Source: Flavicella marina (GTDB lineage Bacteria; Bacteroidota; Bacteroidia; Flavobacteriales; Flavobacteriaceae). From it: a stretch of DNA of 64,000 bases. Below, in pieces: positions 18,148 through 27,668 of this stretch. Within the stretch, counting starts at the first letter, position 1. Every line of letters starts with the position of its first letter. Location of the stretch: NCBI RefSeq assembly GCF_009193215.1, contig NZ_VYVA01000001.1, positions 930,001 to 994,000 on the forward strand. The letters are read 5' to 3'. A model generated the notes under the pieces. The model searched no databases and was not told the DNA's origin. It saw only the letters and a program-made list of their open reading frames with translations. The position numbers were made by a program, and so were the translations under genes.

Positions 18148-18247
18148 TTTGTAGTTTCATAATATTTCGCAATATTTGTAGCAACCAACAAAAAATAACT
18201 AAACCAAACTAACATGAGAAAGGAGGCTGTCACAGTCTCCTTTTTTT
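18148..18247 (+). ncRNA. Orphan short transcription unit with 13-codon ORF and terminator
   Basis: TTTG at 18148-18151, 19 bp, then AATATTTG at 18171-18178 fits the Bacteroidota promoter with one mismatch. About 40 bp on, a hairpin (AAAGGAGGCTG, loop TCA, CAGTCTCCTTT, one G-U pair) at 18219-18243 continues into seven T, a strong terminator. A 13-codon ORF, MRKEAVTVSFFCF, spans 18214-18255 and overlaps the hairpin. The predicted RNA is about 60 nt and belongs to no neighbouring gene. It may be a small RNA, or a leader whose ORF is incidental. I cannot tell from this sequence. Confidence 0.45.
18219..18247 (+). terminator. Terminator of orphan transcript upstream of patatin gene
   Basis: Eleven-pair stem with one G-U, three-base loop and seven T. 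It lies in the 395-bp gap between moxR and the patatin gene. A second hairpin, AAAACACAG and CTGTGTTTT around TAATATAG, follows at 18262-18287 without a T run. Confidence 0.85.
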
Positions 18248-18358
18248 GTTTTTAGGTGTTAAAAACACAGTAATATAGCTGTGTTTTCGCAGGTTTTCTA
18301 TTCTGTTATTTTATTTCCATTCTCTATTTTTATCAATAAAAACATTAAATTGTTCTTC

Positions 18359-19261
18359 ATGAGTGAACAACGTAAAAAAACTGTTTCCTTGATTTTAGGA
18401 AGTGGAGGTGCCAGAGGTTTAGCACATATTGGTGTTATCCAGTGGTTAGAAAAAAACGATTTTGAAATAACATCTATTTCGGGGTGTTCTATCGGTTCTT
18501 TAATCGGAGGTGTATATGCTGCCGGAAAGCTAGAACAGCTTACTGAATGGATGCTAGCCTTGAATAAAACAGATATTGCTTCTCTATTAGATTTTTCTTG
18601 GGGAAATAGCGGTGGTATTTTTAAAGGAGACAAAATAATCAATACACTGATCGGCTTTTTAGAAGATATTCAAATAGAACAATTAAGTATTCCGTTTACG
18701 GCTGTTGCTACTGATCTCATTACAGAAAAAGAAGTCTGGATTAATTCTGGTTCTCTGTTTGAAGCAATCAGGGCATCTATATCATTGCCGTTATTTTTTA
18801 CACCTGTTCCAAATGGTGATGCTATACTTATTGATGGAGGTGTACTAAATCCTGTTCCGATTGCTCCCACTTTTAATAATGATACCGATATTACTGTTGC
18901 TGTTAACCTTGGTGGTATTCCTCAAAAATCAAACCAAAAGACGACTTATAAAACAGAACCGAATTCTAATATTTCTAAAATTCAAGACCAAATCAAGAAT
19001 TTCTTAGAAAGCAACAATATCACCACAGCTAGTGACCCTTCAAAAAGTTTGAGTATGTATGAGGTTGCTGATAGGGCTTTTGACACGATGCAAAGTACTC
19101 TAGCAAGACAAAAAATAGCCGCATATCCACCCGATATTGAAATAGAAATAGCAAGAAACGCATGTGGTACTTTAGAATTTGATAAAGCTTCTGAAATGAT
19201 TGCTTTAGGTTTTCAAAAAGCACAAAAAACCTATGAAAATTTTGAAGACGCTAATTTTTAA
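18359..19261 (+). CDS. Patatin-like phospholipase (RssA type)
   Basis: A 300-residue serine acyl hydrolase. The oxyanion loop GSGGARGLAHIGVI is followed by the nucleophile elbow GCSIGS (GxSxG) and the DGG catalytic aspartate motif in ILIDGGVLNPVPI. This Ser-Asp dyad defines patatin-like lipases. It probably hydrolyses lipid acyl esters; the substrate is unknown. I choose the ATG at 18359 over a GTG at 18281, because family members begin just before the glycine-rich loop. Its stop codon interlocks with that of convergent lpxH. Confidence 0.88.
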   Translation: MSEQRKKTVSLILGSGGARGLAHIGVIQWLEKNDFEITSISGCSIGSLIGGVYAAGKLEQLTEWMLALNKTDIASLLDFSWGNSGGIFKGDKIINTLIGFLEDIQIEQLSIPFTAVATDLITEKEVWINSGSLFEAIRASISLPLFFTPVPNGDAILIDGGVLNPVPIAPTFNNDTDITVAVNLGGIPQKSNQKTTYKTEPNSNISKIQDQIKNFLESNNITTASDPSKSLSMYEVADRAFDTMQSTLARQKIAAYPPDIEIEIARNACGTLEFDKASEMIALGFQKAQKTYENFEDANF

Positions 19262-20016
19262 TTCTCAAATTTCTCAACAACCATTTTCTCACCATCAAAA
19301 ACGCCATAGGTAAAATACGAAATCCAGTCACCAAGATTTACATATGTTGCATTTTCTCCGACCTCTAATGTCATAGGCAAGTGACGGTGGCCAAACACAA
19401 AATAATTAAAGTGTTTTGTTTTTAATACCTCTTTGCAATATTGTACCAGCCATTCGTTTTCTTCCCCTAAATACACGACGTCCTCATCACCAGAAATCAA
19501 TTTGTTTTTTACTGAAAGATACGTCGCCAATCCAACTCCTATATCAGGATGCAACCATCTAAAAAGCCATTTACACAAAGGGTTTGTAAATACTTTTTTC
19601 ATTCTTTTGTAACCAAAATCCCCCGGTCCTAAACCATCACCATGACCTATTAAAAAAGTAGTATTGTTAAATGTAAATTCTTTGGGTTCGTGATAGACCG
19701 GAATATTCAATTCTTTTTCAAAATAATCTTCCATCCATAAATCATGGTTTCCTACAAAAAAATGAATCGGTATGCCACTGTCTCTAATTTCAGCAAGTTT
19801 TCCTAGAACTCTTACAAAACCTTTAGGAACAACTGTTTTGTATTCAAACCAAAAATCAAATAAATCACCTAATAAAAATATAACCTCAGCGTCTTGTTTT
19901 ACCACGTCTAACCACTGTACAAACTTTTGTTCTCGTAGTTTACTTTTTTCAGGAGTCGGAGCACCAAAATGCTGATCTGAAGCAAAATATATTTTTTTAT
20001 TAGAGGTCAAATTCAT
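19258..20016 (-). CDS. lpxH: UDP-2,3-diacylglucosamine diphosphatase
   Basis: A 252-residue calcineurin-like metallophosphoesterase. All metal motifs are present: SDQHFG, GDLFDFW, GNHDLW, HGDGLGPGD and FGHRH. The combination and length match LpxH, which cleaves UDP-2,3-diacylglucosamine to lipid X in lipid A synthesis on the inner membrane's cytoplasmic face. SDQH replaces the usual SDxH/SDLH. Its last bases overlap the patatin gene's stop codon. Confidence 0.88.
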   Translation of the reverse strand: MNLTSNKKIYFASDQHFGAPTPEKSKLREQKFVQWLDVVKQDAEVIFLLGDLFDFWFEYKTVVPKGFVRVLGKLAEIRDSGIPIHFFVGNHDLWMEDYFEKELNIPVYHEPKEFTFNNTTFLIGHGDGLGPGDFGYKRMKKVFTNPLCKWLFRWLHPDIGVGLATYLSVKNKLISGDEDVVYLGEENEWLVQYCKEVLKTKHFNYFVFGHRHLPMTLEVGENATYVNLGDWISYFTYGVFDGEKMVVEKFEN

Positions 20017-20061
20017 AAGGTTTAGTAAAACAAAGATAGGAATACTTTCTGCTTAAAATAT

Positions 20062-21630
20062 TTATTTATTCTGGCTTTCTAGAACCATTACTTTTTGAAT
20101 CATCGGGTCTCTTTTTTGATACAACTCATAAAAAGCAGTTTCATCAAAAACTTGTCTTGCAATGAATGCTCTTAAATAATGTTTGAGTATTGTTTTCTTT
20201 TTGGCATCAACAGATCTTTCGAAACGAACTTCTTTTAAGAAAGCATTTACAATGACATCATCTTCATCAAAATTATTTTCAAAATTTTCAAAGCCGTTCT
20301 CTAAAATCTCTTTTCTATGCGCGTCTCCATACTCGAAAGTAAAAGAATTTAATTGAGAAAAATAAACATTTTCTATATAGGTTGTCGTGTCGATAGGAAC
20401 AAATACATCAGGTATAATACCTCCTCCACCATAAACGACTTTTCCTTTTGGAGTGGTATATTTTAACGAATCTGCAACTTTAATACTGTCTTTTGAAAGT
20501 AGCTCACCACTTAAAATTCTATCTTGATAATCATGTGCATAATTCTCTCCGTCATTGAGCTTGTACGGTTTTTGAATAGATCTTCCGGTAGGCGTATAAT
20601 AGCGTGCTATGGTCAAGCGAACGGCAGAACCGTCACCTAACTTCATTTCTTGTTGTACCAATCCTTTTCCGAACGAACGTCGACCAATAATTACTCCTTT
20701 GTCATTGTCTTGCAATGCTCCTGCAAAAATTTCACTTGCAGAGGCCGAACCTTCATCAATCAAAACATATACTTTTCCTTTTTCGAAAATACCTTCTTCG
20801 GTAGCGAAAAATTCCTCTTTTTTGTTTTTATTGTTTTTGGTAAACACAATGAGTTTTCCGTCTTCTAAAAACTCATCGATAATAGCATTGGCAACATGAA
20901 TAAATCCACCTCCGTTCTGACGCAGATCAAATACTAGGTTTTTAGCTCCTTTTTCTTTTAATTCAAATAATTTTGAACTCACTTCATGATACGAGGTTGC
21001 TGCAAATCGATCTAATTTTAAATACCCTAAACTATCGTTAAGCATGTACGCTACTTCTGCACTAAGAATCGGTACTTTATTTCTTTTGATTGCAATTGGC
21101 AATATACTATCGATATCTTTTCTATAGACTTGTAAATCAACATTCGTGTTTGCAGGGCCTTTTAAAACTTTTACCACATCACGACTGGTAATGTTTTTAT
21201 TAACCAAGGTATCATTATTCGCTATTAATATTCTATCTCCAGCGAGAATACCTGCAGCTTCACTCGGTCCTCCTTCAATCACATGTGTAACAACCAAAGA
21301 ATCGTTGTGCATTAAAAACTGGACTCCTATTCCTTCAAAATTCCCTTTCAAATTTTCGTGGCTAGCTGCATAAATGTCTTTTGGAAAATAAACAGAATGA
21401 GGATCTAAGCTAGAAATAATATCGGCAATTACATCGTCTAAAATCTCATCTGTATTTACCTGATCGACATAATCTTGCTCGATAAATTGCAAGAGTTTTT
21501 TTATTTTTTGTTCACTTTTATTGGCAGAAAACAAACCAGATTCAGAAGGAAAATTTAAGGTAGAACCAACGAAAATACCAAAAGCAATGGCGATACCTAA
21601 AAAAAGTGGAAAATTGTTTTTATTCCTCAT
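20062..21630 (-). CDS. C-terminal processing protease (S41 family, CtpA/Prc type)
   Basis: A 522-residue secreted or membrane-tethered protease. An N-terminal hydrophobic helix (8-26) precedes a PDZ domain (about 90-175, with GIGVQF and GPSEAAGILAGDRIL). The catalytic core has the Ser297-Lys322 dyad in GSASASEI and RRSFGKGLVQ, spacing 25 residues, as in plant D1 protease. It trims C-termini of periplasmic proteins. The long C-terminal tail is Glu/Asp/Lys-rich. It begins 11 bp inside the end of the deaminase gene. Confidence 0.92.
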   Translation of the reverse strand: MRNKNNFPLFLGIAIAFGIFVGSTLNFPSESGLFSANKSEQKIKKLLQFIEQDYVDQVNTDEILDDVIADIISSLDPHSVYFPKDIYAASHENLKGNFEGIGVQFLMHNDSLVVTHVIEGGPSEAAGILAGDRILIANNDTLVNKNITSRDVVKVLKGPANTNVDLQVYRKDIDSILPIAIKRNKVPILSAEVAYMLNDSLGYLKLDRFAATSYHEVSSKLFELKEKGAKNLVFDLRQNGGGFIHVANAIIDEFLEDGKLIVFTKNNKNKKEEFFATEEGIFEKGKVYVLIDEGSASASEIFAGALQDNDKGVIIGRRSFGKGLVQQEMKLGDGSAVRLTIARYYTPTGRSIQKPYKLNDGENYAHDYQDRILSGELLSKDSIKVADSLKYTTPKGKVVYGGGGIIPDVFVPIDTTTYIENVYFSQLNSFTFEYGDAHRKEILENGFENFENNFDEDDVIVNAFLKEVRFERSVDAKKKTILKHYLRAFIARQVFDETAFYELYQKRDPMIQKVMVLESQNK

Positions 21631-22051
21631 AACCGGCTATATGTTCAACTTGAATTCCTGCTTGCTTTAAAAAATCGACACCTGATAAGTCTTTGTACGC
21701 ATTTGCATACACCACACGAGTAATACCAGCTTGTAAAATTAATTTACTACAATCTTTACAAGGCGATAAAGTAATATACAAAGTAGCTCCTTTAGAAGAT
21801 TGTGTTGAAGCGGCCACTTTTAATATAGCGTTTGCCTCAGCATGCAATACCATCCATTTCGTATCTCCGTTATCATCTTCACAGCAATTATCAAAACCTG
21901 TGGGTGCACCATTAAACCCGTCAGAAATAATCATTCTTCCTTTTACAATTAACGCACCTACTTGTTTTCTTTTACAATGAGATAATTTTCCCCATTCAAA
22001 AGCCATGTTGATATAGGCTTTATCGTATTTTAATTGCTTTTTTTTTGTCAT
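21620..22051 (-). CDS. Cytidine/deoxycytidylate deaminase family protein (dCMP deaminase-like)
   Basis: A 143-residue zinc deaminase: His70-Ala-Glu72 (HAEANAI) and Cys98-x-x-Cys101 (SPCKDC) supply the zinc site and proton donor. The N-terminal CKRKQVGALIVKGRMIISDGFNGAP and the cysteine pair CC at 56-57 are typical of dCMP deaminases of the ComEB type, which make dUMP. It overlaps the protease gene by 11 bp, a common pairing in Flavobacteriia. Confidence 0.85.
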   Translation of the reverse strand: MTKKKQLKYDKAYINMAFEWGKLSHCKRKQVGALIVKGRMIISDGFNGAPTGFDNCCEDDNGDTKWMVLHAEANAILKVAASTQSSKGATLYITLSPCKDCSKLILQAGITRVVYANAYKDLSGVDFLKQAGIQVEHIAGYEE

Positions 22052-22154
22052 AATATGATTAGAATTAGCTGCTCGAAATTTTCAAAAAATGAAATGATTC
22101 GCTAAGAAAAACAAAAGTCGTGAATCTTACCGAAAACGCCAAAAAACCAAAGAC

Positions 22155-22751
22155 TTATAACAACTGTCTGATAAACCCATCATAACGTTCTATCAGCATA
22201 GGAATGGTAATTCCGATTACAACGGCTGACATTACCAAAATCCAATCACGTTTGGCTACTTTAAAAAATGCCGAACAAAGATGGTAAACAGTAACGATAC
22301 CAATAACAATAATCACTTGAGCTACTTCTATACCCAAAGAAAATTCTATCAATGGTACTAATTTTGAATCCAATCCAGACATCAACATTTTGAAATAATT
22401 AGAAAATCCCAGTCCGTGTATCCAACCAAAACAAAAAGAAAAAAACAACAATACTTTTGAATTGGCATTTGAGCTTGTACCAGAAAATAGATTTTTTAGT
22501 GCCGTTAAAAATATGGTAAGCGGAATTAAAAACTCCACCAAATCTGCATTTACGTTTACAATTCTATAAGCAGACAATGCCAAACTAATTGTGTGTCCTA
22601 GCGTAAATAACGACACCAACCACAGCATATTTTTCCATTGTTTAAAAGAATAAGAAACTACAAGAACGATCAAAAATAAAATATGATCATAGGCATTAAA
22701 ATCTAACACGTGTGTGCATCCTAATTCTAAATAAAATAAAAAGTCATTCAT
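22155..22751 (-). CDS. HupE/UreJ family membrane protein
   Basis: A 198-residue protein with about six transmembrane helices. HVLDFNAYDHILFLIVL and the later FGWIHGLGFS are the two conserved histidine segments of the HupE/UreJ_2 family. Related proteins are proposed nickel or cobalt permeases, but many Bacteroidota members have no hydrogenase or urease nearby, as here, so transport of Ni is not implied. The ATG at 22751 is preferred to a TTG at 22769. It diverges from the FGE-like/cytochrome locus. Confidence 0.8.
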   Translation of the reverse strand: MNDFLFYLELGCTHVLDFNAYDHILFLIVLVVSYSFKQWKNMLWLVSLFTLGHTISLALSAYRIVNVNADLVEFLIPLTIFLTALKNLFSGTSSNANSKVLLFFSFCFGWIHGLGFSNYFKMLMSGLDSKLVPLIEFSLGIEVAQVIIVIGIVTVYHLCSAFFKVAKRDWILVMSAVVIGITIPMLIERYDGFIRQLL

Positions 22752-22890
22752 GGTATTATTTTTGTTCAAATGTAAACAACTTAAAATTTATCTACTTATT
22801 GTTTAAATCAACTAGATAATTACGCTAAAATACGGACATCTGAAATAAATAAATTAATATTGCAATACAATATAAAAGTATTGACTCTTT

Positions 22891-23799
22891 ATGAAATTAA
22901 GTATCCCATTTTTAAGCCTCTTATTTGTCGTTATTTCTTGTATAGAAAACAACAAAAAAGCTTCAGAAAAAACGAATTCAAACAAAGAAATTCCGGTTCA
23001 AGAAACCACCATAAAACCAGAAGCTGATACGAGCAACATGGTATATTTTAAAGGAGGTACTATTCAAATCGGTTCGGAAACTGGAACGGCTGATGAACAA
23101 CCTACTTTTGAAACAGAAATTGCACCATTTTATTTGGATAAAAATTTAGTTTCGGTGGCAGATTTTAGAAAATTCATTGAAGCAACGAACTACAAAACAG
23201 AAGCCGATAAGTATGGTGATTCTGGCGTGTTTTTATTTGAGCAAGGACAATGGACTTTGTTAAAAGGAGCTAACTGGGAATATCCTCTTGGAGAAACCAA
23301 ACCAAAATCATTAGACAATCATCCTGTAACACATGTAAGTTGGAACGATGCTCAAGCGTATGCAAGTTGGGCTGGCAAACGTTTACCAACAGAATTTGAA
23401 TATGAATTTGCCGCTAAAAACGGTGGAAACTCAGTATATCCATGGGGTAATTCGGTTCAAAAAGAGGGAAAATATATGGCCAATTTTTGGCAAGGCGCAT
23501 CGGTACAAGATACCGACGCAAAAGATGGATTTTTATTGACTTCTCCTATTGGTCATTTTGGAGAGTCGCCAGCTGGATTAACCGATATGGTTGGTAACGT
23601 TTGGCAATGGACAGCTTCTATTTATGCTGCATATCCAGGAAACCCAAACCAAACTCCAAAAGACCCTAAAGTAAGAACAACTCGTGGTGGATCGTTTATG
23701 TACGACCAAGCCTTAGAAAAAAGTTTTACTACGAGCTTTAGAGCCAAAAACTCAATCGATACTTCGTTATTCAACACTGGGTTTCGATGTGCCAAATAA
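22891..23799 (+). CDS. Lipoprotein of the formylglycine-generating enzyme (SUMF1) fold, catalytic cysteines absent
   Basis: A 302-residue lipoprotein: lipobox VVISC at the end of the signal peptide, a short charged linker, then an FGE/SUMF1 fold (MVYFKGGTIQIGSE; DEQPTFETEIAPFYLDKN; PVTHVSWNDAQAYASWAGKRLPTE; GNVWQWTAS; RGGSFMYD; TGFRCAK). In true FGE the segment after RGGS has two catalytic cysteines; here it reads FMYDQALE, so sulfatase maturation is unlikely. Such dead homologues often act as binding or scaffold proteins (GldJ/GldK type). First gene of the cytochrome/DUF1800/DUF1501 row, 52 bp before the cytochrome. Confidence 0.82.
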   Translation: MKLSIPFLSLLFVVISCIENNKKASEKTNSNKEIPVQETTIKPEADTSNMVYFKGGTIQIGSETGTADEQPTFETEIAPFYLDKNLVSVADFRKFIEATNYKTEADKYGDSGVFLFEQGQWTLLKGANWEYPLGETKPKSLDNHPVTHVSWNDAQAYASWAGKRLPTEFEYEFAAKNGGNSVYPWGNSVQKEGKYMANFWQGASVQDTDAKDGFLLTSPIGHFGESPAGLTDMVGNVWQWTASIYAAYPGNPNQTPKDPKVRTTRGGSFMYDQALEKSFTTSFRAKNSIDTSLFNTGFRCAK

Positions 23800-23851
23800 T
23801 CTTTTTTCATGATCGTAAATAAAACTCTAAAACCTCAAACACACTTATAAA

Positions 23852-26128
23852 ATGTATCAGAATAAACAGAAATTTTCCAAATTCGTTTTACAGTTTTGTT
23901 TATTACTGAGTGTCTGTGTCTTAGTTTTATCTTGTGGTGAAGAAAAAAAAGAAACCTATAAAAAAGTAGCAACTGAAAAGAAGAAATCAGTATTTGCTTC
24001 AACAGATTCGATTCCAGACGCACATTTTTTAGGGGATAAAACCTGTAAAGAATGCCATCAAAATCAGTTTGAAAAATGGCAAGGCTCACATCACGACAAG
24101 TCAATGGATGTGGCCACAAAACAAACCGTTTTAGCGGATTTTAACGGAGAGGTTTTTAAAAGTCAAGGAGTAACGAATCGTTTTTTTCAGAAGAATGGTA
24201 ATTTTTATGCCAACACCGAAGGGCCTGATGGAAAAAACCACGATTACAAAATTGTATATGTTTTTGGCGTAACTCCATTGCAGCAATACATCGTTCAGTT
24301 TCCGAACGGTCATTACCAATGTTTGCGCACTGCTTGGGATAGTGTAAAAAATAAATGGTTTGACTTATATCCTGATTTTAAAGTAGTACATTCTGAATGG
24401 TTGCATTGGTCGAGAGGTGGATTGAATTGGAACAATATGTGTGCCGATTGTCATTCTACCAATGTTCGTAAAAATTATACGCAAGAAGACCATAGTTACG
24501 ATACGAAATTTGCATTGATAAACGTAAGTTGCGAAGCTTGTCATGGACCTGGTAAACAACATGTAGAAGATGTAAAAACGCAAGGTGGTTCTTATAGAAA
24601 TACGGGAACGATGCAAATGACATTGGACACAAAACCTAAAGAATTAGTAGATCAATGTGCGCGTTGTCATATGCGAAGAGAAATGCTAACGGATCGGTTC
24701 AATTTCGAAGGTACAATGTTAGACCATTACTATCCTCAATTGATTACAGAACCTACATACTACGCCGATGGTCAAATTTTAGATGAAGATTACGTGTATG
24801 GGTCTTTTGTGCAAAGTAAAATGTATCACGAAAACGTTACGTGTACCAATTGTCATGATGCACATACACTTGAACGTAAATTTGAAGGGAATAAATTATG
24901 TGCTCAGTGTCATTTGCCAGAAAAATATGATACTGAAGAGCATTCGTTCCATAAGCTAGGAACAGAGGGTGCTTTGTGTATCAACTGTCATATGCCAGGA
25001 AGGTTTTATATGGGGAACGATTTTAGACGTGATCATAGTTTTAGAATACCTCGGCCAGATTTATCTGTAAAATATAATACTCCTAATGCCTGTGTGGGTT
25101 GTCACAAAGACAAAACCGACCAATGGGCCGCAGACGAAATTGTAAAGAGAAAAGGCGCTCCGAAAGAAAACCATTTTTCTGATTTATTAGTACCAGGATT
25201 GAGTAAAACTCCTGAAGCATACAAACCGTTGTTACAATTGGCCAAAGACGCTTCATACCCTGAAATTGCGAGAGCTTCTGCCATAGTTGAATTACCCAAT
25301 TATCGCAATCAAGCTATTGTTAGGAAGCAATTACTTGAATTTTTAAATGATCCATCACCATTGGTACGAGCAAGTTCTACTGATGCATTGAATGATATTT
25401 CTGATATTAACAATGTTTCTTACTTGTTACCATTGTTAAATGACGAAAAACGTGCGGTTCGTATCAAAGCTTTTTCTGCACTGGCAATTTTGGATGAGCA
25501 ACAAGTTCCTCAAAACTATAAATCTGTTTACAATAAAGTAAAGAAGGAATATTTCATTTATCTAGATGGTATTTCTGACTTTACAGGAGGAAGAATTAAC
25601 AGAGCCAACTATACGCTTAAAAAAGGAGATTTACTAGGTGCTATTAAACATTATGAAAGTGCTTTAGCCATAGACAATTTAAACAATATGGCTCGAACGA
25701 ATTTAGCCAATCTATATTACCAAAATAAACAATATAAAAAAGCTGAAAAAGCCTTTAAGACCATTATTGAGCAAGAGCCAGAATACGGTGCTACTTATTA
25801 TTCTTATGGTTTGCTTTTGGCTGAATTACAACGTACTAAAGATGCTATTCAGCAATTAGAATTAGCAACCAAATACATGCCAGATAACGAAAGAGTATAC
25901 TACAATTTAAGTTTGTTGTATAGTGGTATTAAAGATGCTAAAAATGCTGAAAAATCAATTTTAAGAGGTTTAAAAAAATTACCAAAAAACGAAAACTTGC
26001 TTTATTTATTGGCCTATCATTATGCAAATAATGGAGAAAAACAAAAGGCAAAAAATATCGCATTGCAGTTGGTACAATTATTTCCTAATAACGCGCAATA
26101 TTTTACTTTTTTGCAGCAATTAAACTAA
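23852..26128 (+). CDS. Octaheme c-type cytochrome lipoprotein with HEAT and TPR repeats
   Basis: A 758-residue lipoprotein (lipobox LVLSC, Cys28). Eight CxxCH heme motifs are at residues 65, 197, 227, 269, 331, 350, 376 and 414, in the style of the cytochrome c554/doubled-CxxCH family. Residues about 455-560 carry HEAT-like helices (PLLQLAKDASYPEIARASA; VRASSTDALNDI), and 580-758 TPR repeats. The protein thus combines electron transfer with protein-binding modules, anchored in a membrane facing the periplasm or surface. Physiological substrate is unknown; no reductase subunit is adjacent. Confidence 0.88.
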   Translation: MYQNKQKFSKFVLQFCLLLSVCVLVLSCGEEKKETYKKVATEKKKSVFASTDSIPDAHFLGDKTCKECHQNQFEKWQGSHHDKSMDVATKQTVLADFNGEVFKSQGVTNRFFQKNGNFYANTEGPDGKNHDYKIVYVFGVTPLQQYIVQFPNGHYQCLRTAWDSVKNKWFDLYPDFKVVHSEWLHWSRGGLNWNNMCADCHSTNVRKNYTQEDHSYDTKFALINVSCEACHGPGKQHVEDVKTQGGSYRNTGTMQMTLDTKPKELVDQCARCHMRREMLTDRFNFEGTMLDHYYPQLITEPTYYADGQILDEDYVYGSFVQSKMYHENVTCTNCHDAHTLERKFEGNKLCAQCHLPEKYDTEEHSFHKLGTEGALCINCHMPGRFYMGNDFRRDHSFRIPRPDLSVKYNTPNACVGCHKDKTDQWAADEIVKRKGAPKENHFSDLLVPGLSKTPEAYKPLLQLAKDASYPEIARASAIVELPNYRNQAIVRKQLLEFLNDPSPLVRASSTDALNDISDINNVSYLLPLLNDEKRAVRIKAFSALAILDEQQVPQNYKSVYNKVKKEYFIYLDGISDFTGGRINRANYTLKKGDLLGAIKHYESALAIDNLNNMARTNLANLYYQNKQYKKAEKAFKTIIEQEPEYGATYYSYGLLLAELQRTKDAIQQLELATKYMPDNERVYYNLSLLYSGIKDAKNAEKSILRGLKKLPKNENLLYLLAYHYANNGEKQKAKNIALQLVQLFPNNAQYFTFLQQLN

Positions 26129-26264
26129 TCTGATAATACAAGGGGTGATTTATTTTATTCAAAAGTAAATCAACTGTTTACAATATTCCTTATCTTTTTG
26201 TGTTCAATATTAAACCATTGAATAAAAATTAAGTCATAGGATAAGAATTCAAGACCCCCTAATT

Positions 26265-27656
26265 ATGAAATCAGCACATATTCAACATTTGTATTGGAGA
26301 GCCGGATTTGGAATTACACCAAACGAAATGGCTTCTTTAAAAAAGAAATCGACAAATAAAGTTGTAAAAGCGCTGTTTAAAAACTCAAAAAACTACACTC
26401 CTTTAGAAGTTGACTTGTCTGAATTGGCAATAATTCGAGATAAAAACTACAAACAGATAAAAAAAGAAAAAGGGCCTGACTTTCAAAGAAATCTTGTCAA
26501 ACTTTCCAGAAAAAAAGGTGTTGAATTAAACGCCGCTTGGATCGATAGATTAGGTTCTAACAATGAAATTCTTCGTGAAAAAATGACGCTTTTTTGGGCG
26601 AATGTTTTTGTTTGTAAAGACAATAATACCTTCGATATACAACACTATAACAACGTACTTAGAAAAAATGCATTGGGAAATTTTGGCGATTTTACAAAAG
26701 CCATTTCGCATGAAGCGTCTATGATTCGATACTTGAACAACAAACAAAATAGAAAAGGCAAACCCAATGAAAATTTTGCAAGAGAATTGATGGAGTTATT
26801 CACACTAGGTGCAGGAAACTATACAGAAAATGATATCAAAGAATCTGCTAGAGCGTTTACCGGTTGGAATACTGATAAAAAGGGGAATTTTATTTTTCAG
26901 AAGAAATTTCATGATTTTGGAAATAAAACTTTCTTTGGTAAAACGGGTAATTTTGATGGAAACGATATTATTGATATCATTTTAGAACAAAAACAATGTG
27001 CTCGATTTATATCTGAAAAAATATACAAATACTTCGTAAACCCTGTTGTAAACGAAGCACACTTAGAAGAGTTAACTACCATTTTTTATAAAGATTACAA
27101 CATAGAAAACCTGATGCAATATATTTTTACAGCCGATTGGTTTTATGATGAAGAAAATATCGGTGTAAAAATAAAATCACCTATAGAATTGCTGGTAGGT
27201 ATCAACAAAGTAGTACCCGTGCGTTTTGAAAAGGTAAAACATCAAATCTATTTTCAAAAAATGATGGGTCAAATTTTATTGAATCCGGTAAATGTTGCCG
27301 GCTGGAAAGGAGGAAAAAGTTGGATAGATTCGAATACCCTAATGTTTCGCTTAAAAGTACCTTCTGTTATTTTAAATAATGCAGTAATCAACTTAGAAGA
27401 AAAAGGAGATATTGAAGCTGATTTTAAAGAATTTTACGCTAAAAAGAAAAATAGAAAAGGATATTTTAAAACCTCTGTATCGTGGAACGAATTTGAAAAA
27501 AATTATCAAAAATTAACAGCGGAAGAACTGAAAGAAAGCTTAATTATTGGTCCGTTTAACCCGCAAACAGCCGCTTTTATCAACAATTTAAAAGTAACAT
27601 CAAATAGAGATTTTTGCGTACAATTAATGTCAATTCCTGAATACCAACTTTGCTAA
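26265..27656 (+). CDS. DUF1800 family protein
   Basis: A 463-residue protein. The start LYWRAGFGITPNEMA and the internal ARELMELFTLGAGNYTENDIKE followed by SARAFTGW are the DUF1800 signatures. No clear signal peptide is visible. DUF1800 genes are almost always next to a DUF1501 gene, as here (12-bp gap), and are frequent in marine Bacteroidota and Planctomycetes, but the biochemical function is unknown. The 136-bp leader contains an inverted repeat TGATTTA and TAAATCA (about 26148-26173) with no T run. Confidence 0.85.
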   Translation: MKSAHIQHLYWRAGFGITPNEMASLKKKSTNKVVKALFKNSKNYTPLEVDLSELAIIRDKNYKQIKKEKGPDFQRNLVKLSRKKGVELNAAWIDRLGSNNEILREKMTLFWANVFVCKDNNTFDIQHYNNVLRKNALGNFGDFTKAISHEASMIRYLNNKQNRKGKPNENFARELMELFTLGAGNYTENDIKESARAFTGWNTDKKGNFIFQKKFHDFGNKTFFGKTGNFDGNDIIDIILEQKQCARFISEKIYKYFVNPVVNEAHLEELTTIFYKDYNIENLMQYIFTADWFYDEENIGVKIKSPIELLVGINKVVPVRFEKVKHQIYFQKMMGQILLNPVNVAGWKGGKSWIDSNTLMFRLKVPSVILNNAVINLEEKGDIEADFKEFYAKKKNRKGYFKTSVSWNEFEKNYQKLTAEELKESLIIGPFNPQTAAFINNLKVTSNRDFCVQLMSIPEYQLC

Positions 27657-27668
27657 AACCATTTATTT

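Noticed and set aside
18281-18358. N-terminal 26-residue extension of the patatin from GTG 18281
   Set aside because: The extension overlaps a hairpin and has no counterpart in the family; ATG at 18359 begins just before the glycine-rich loop.
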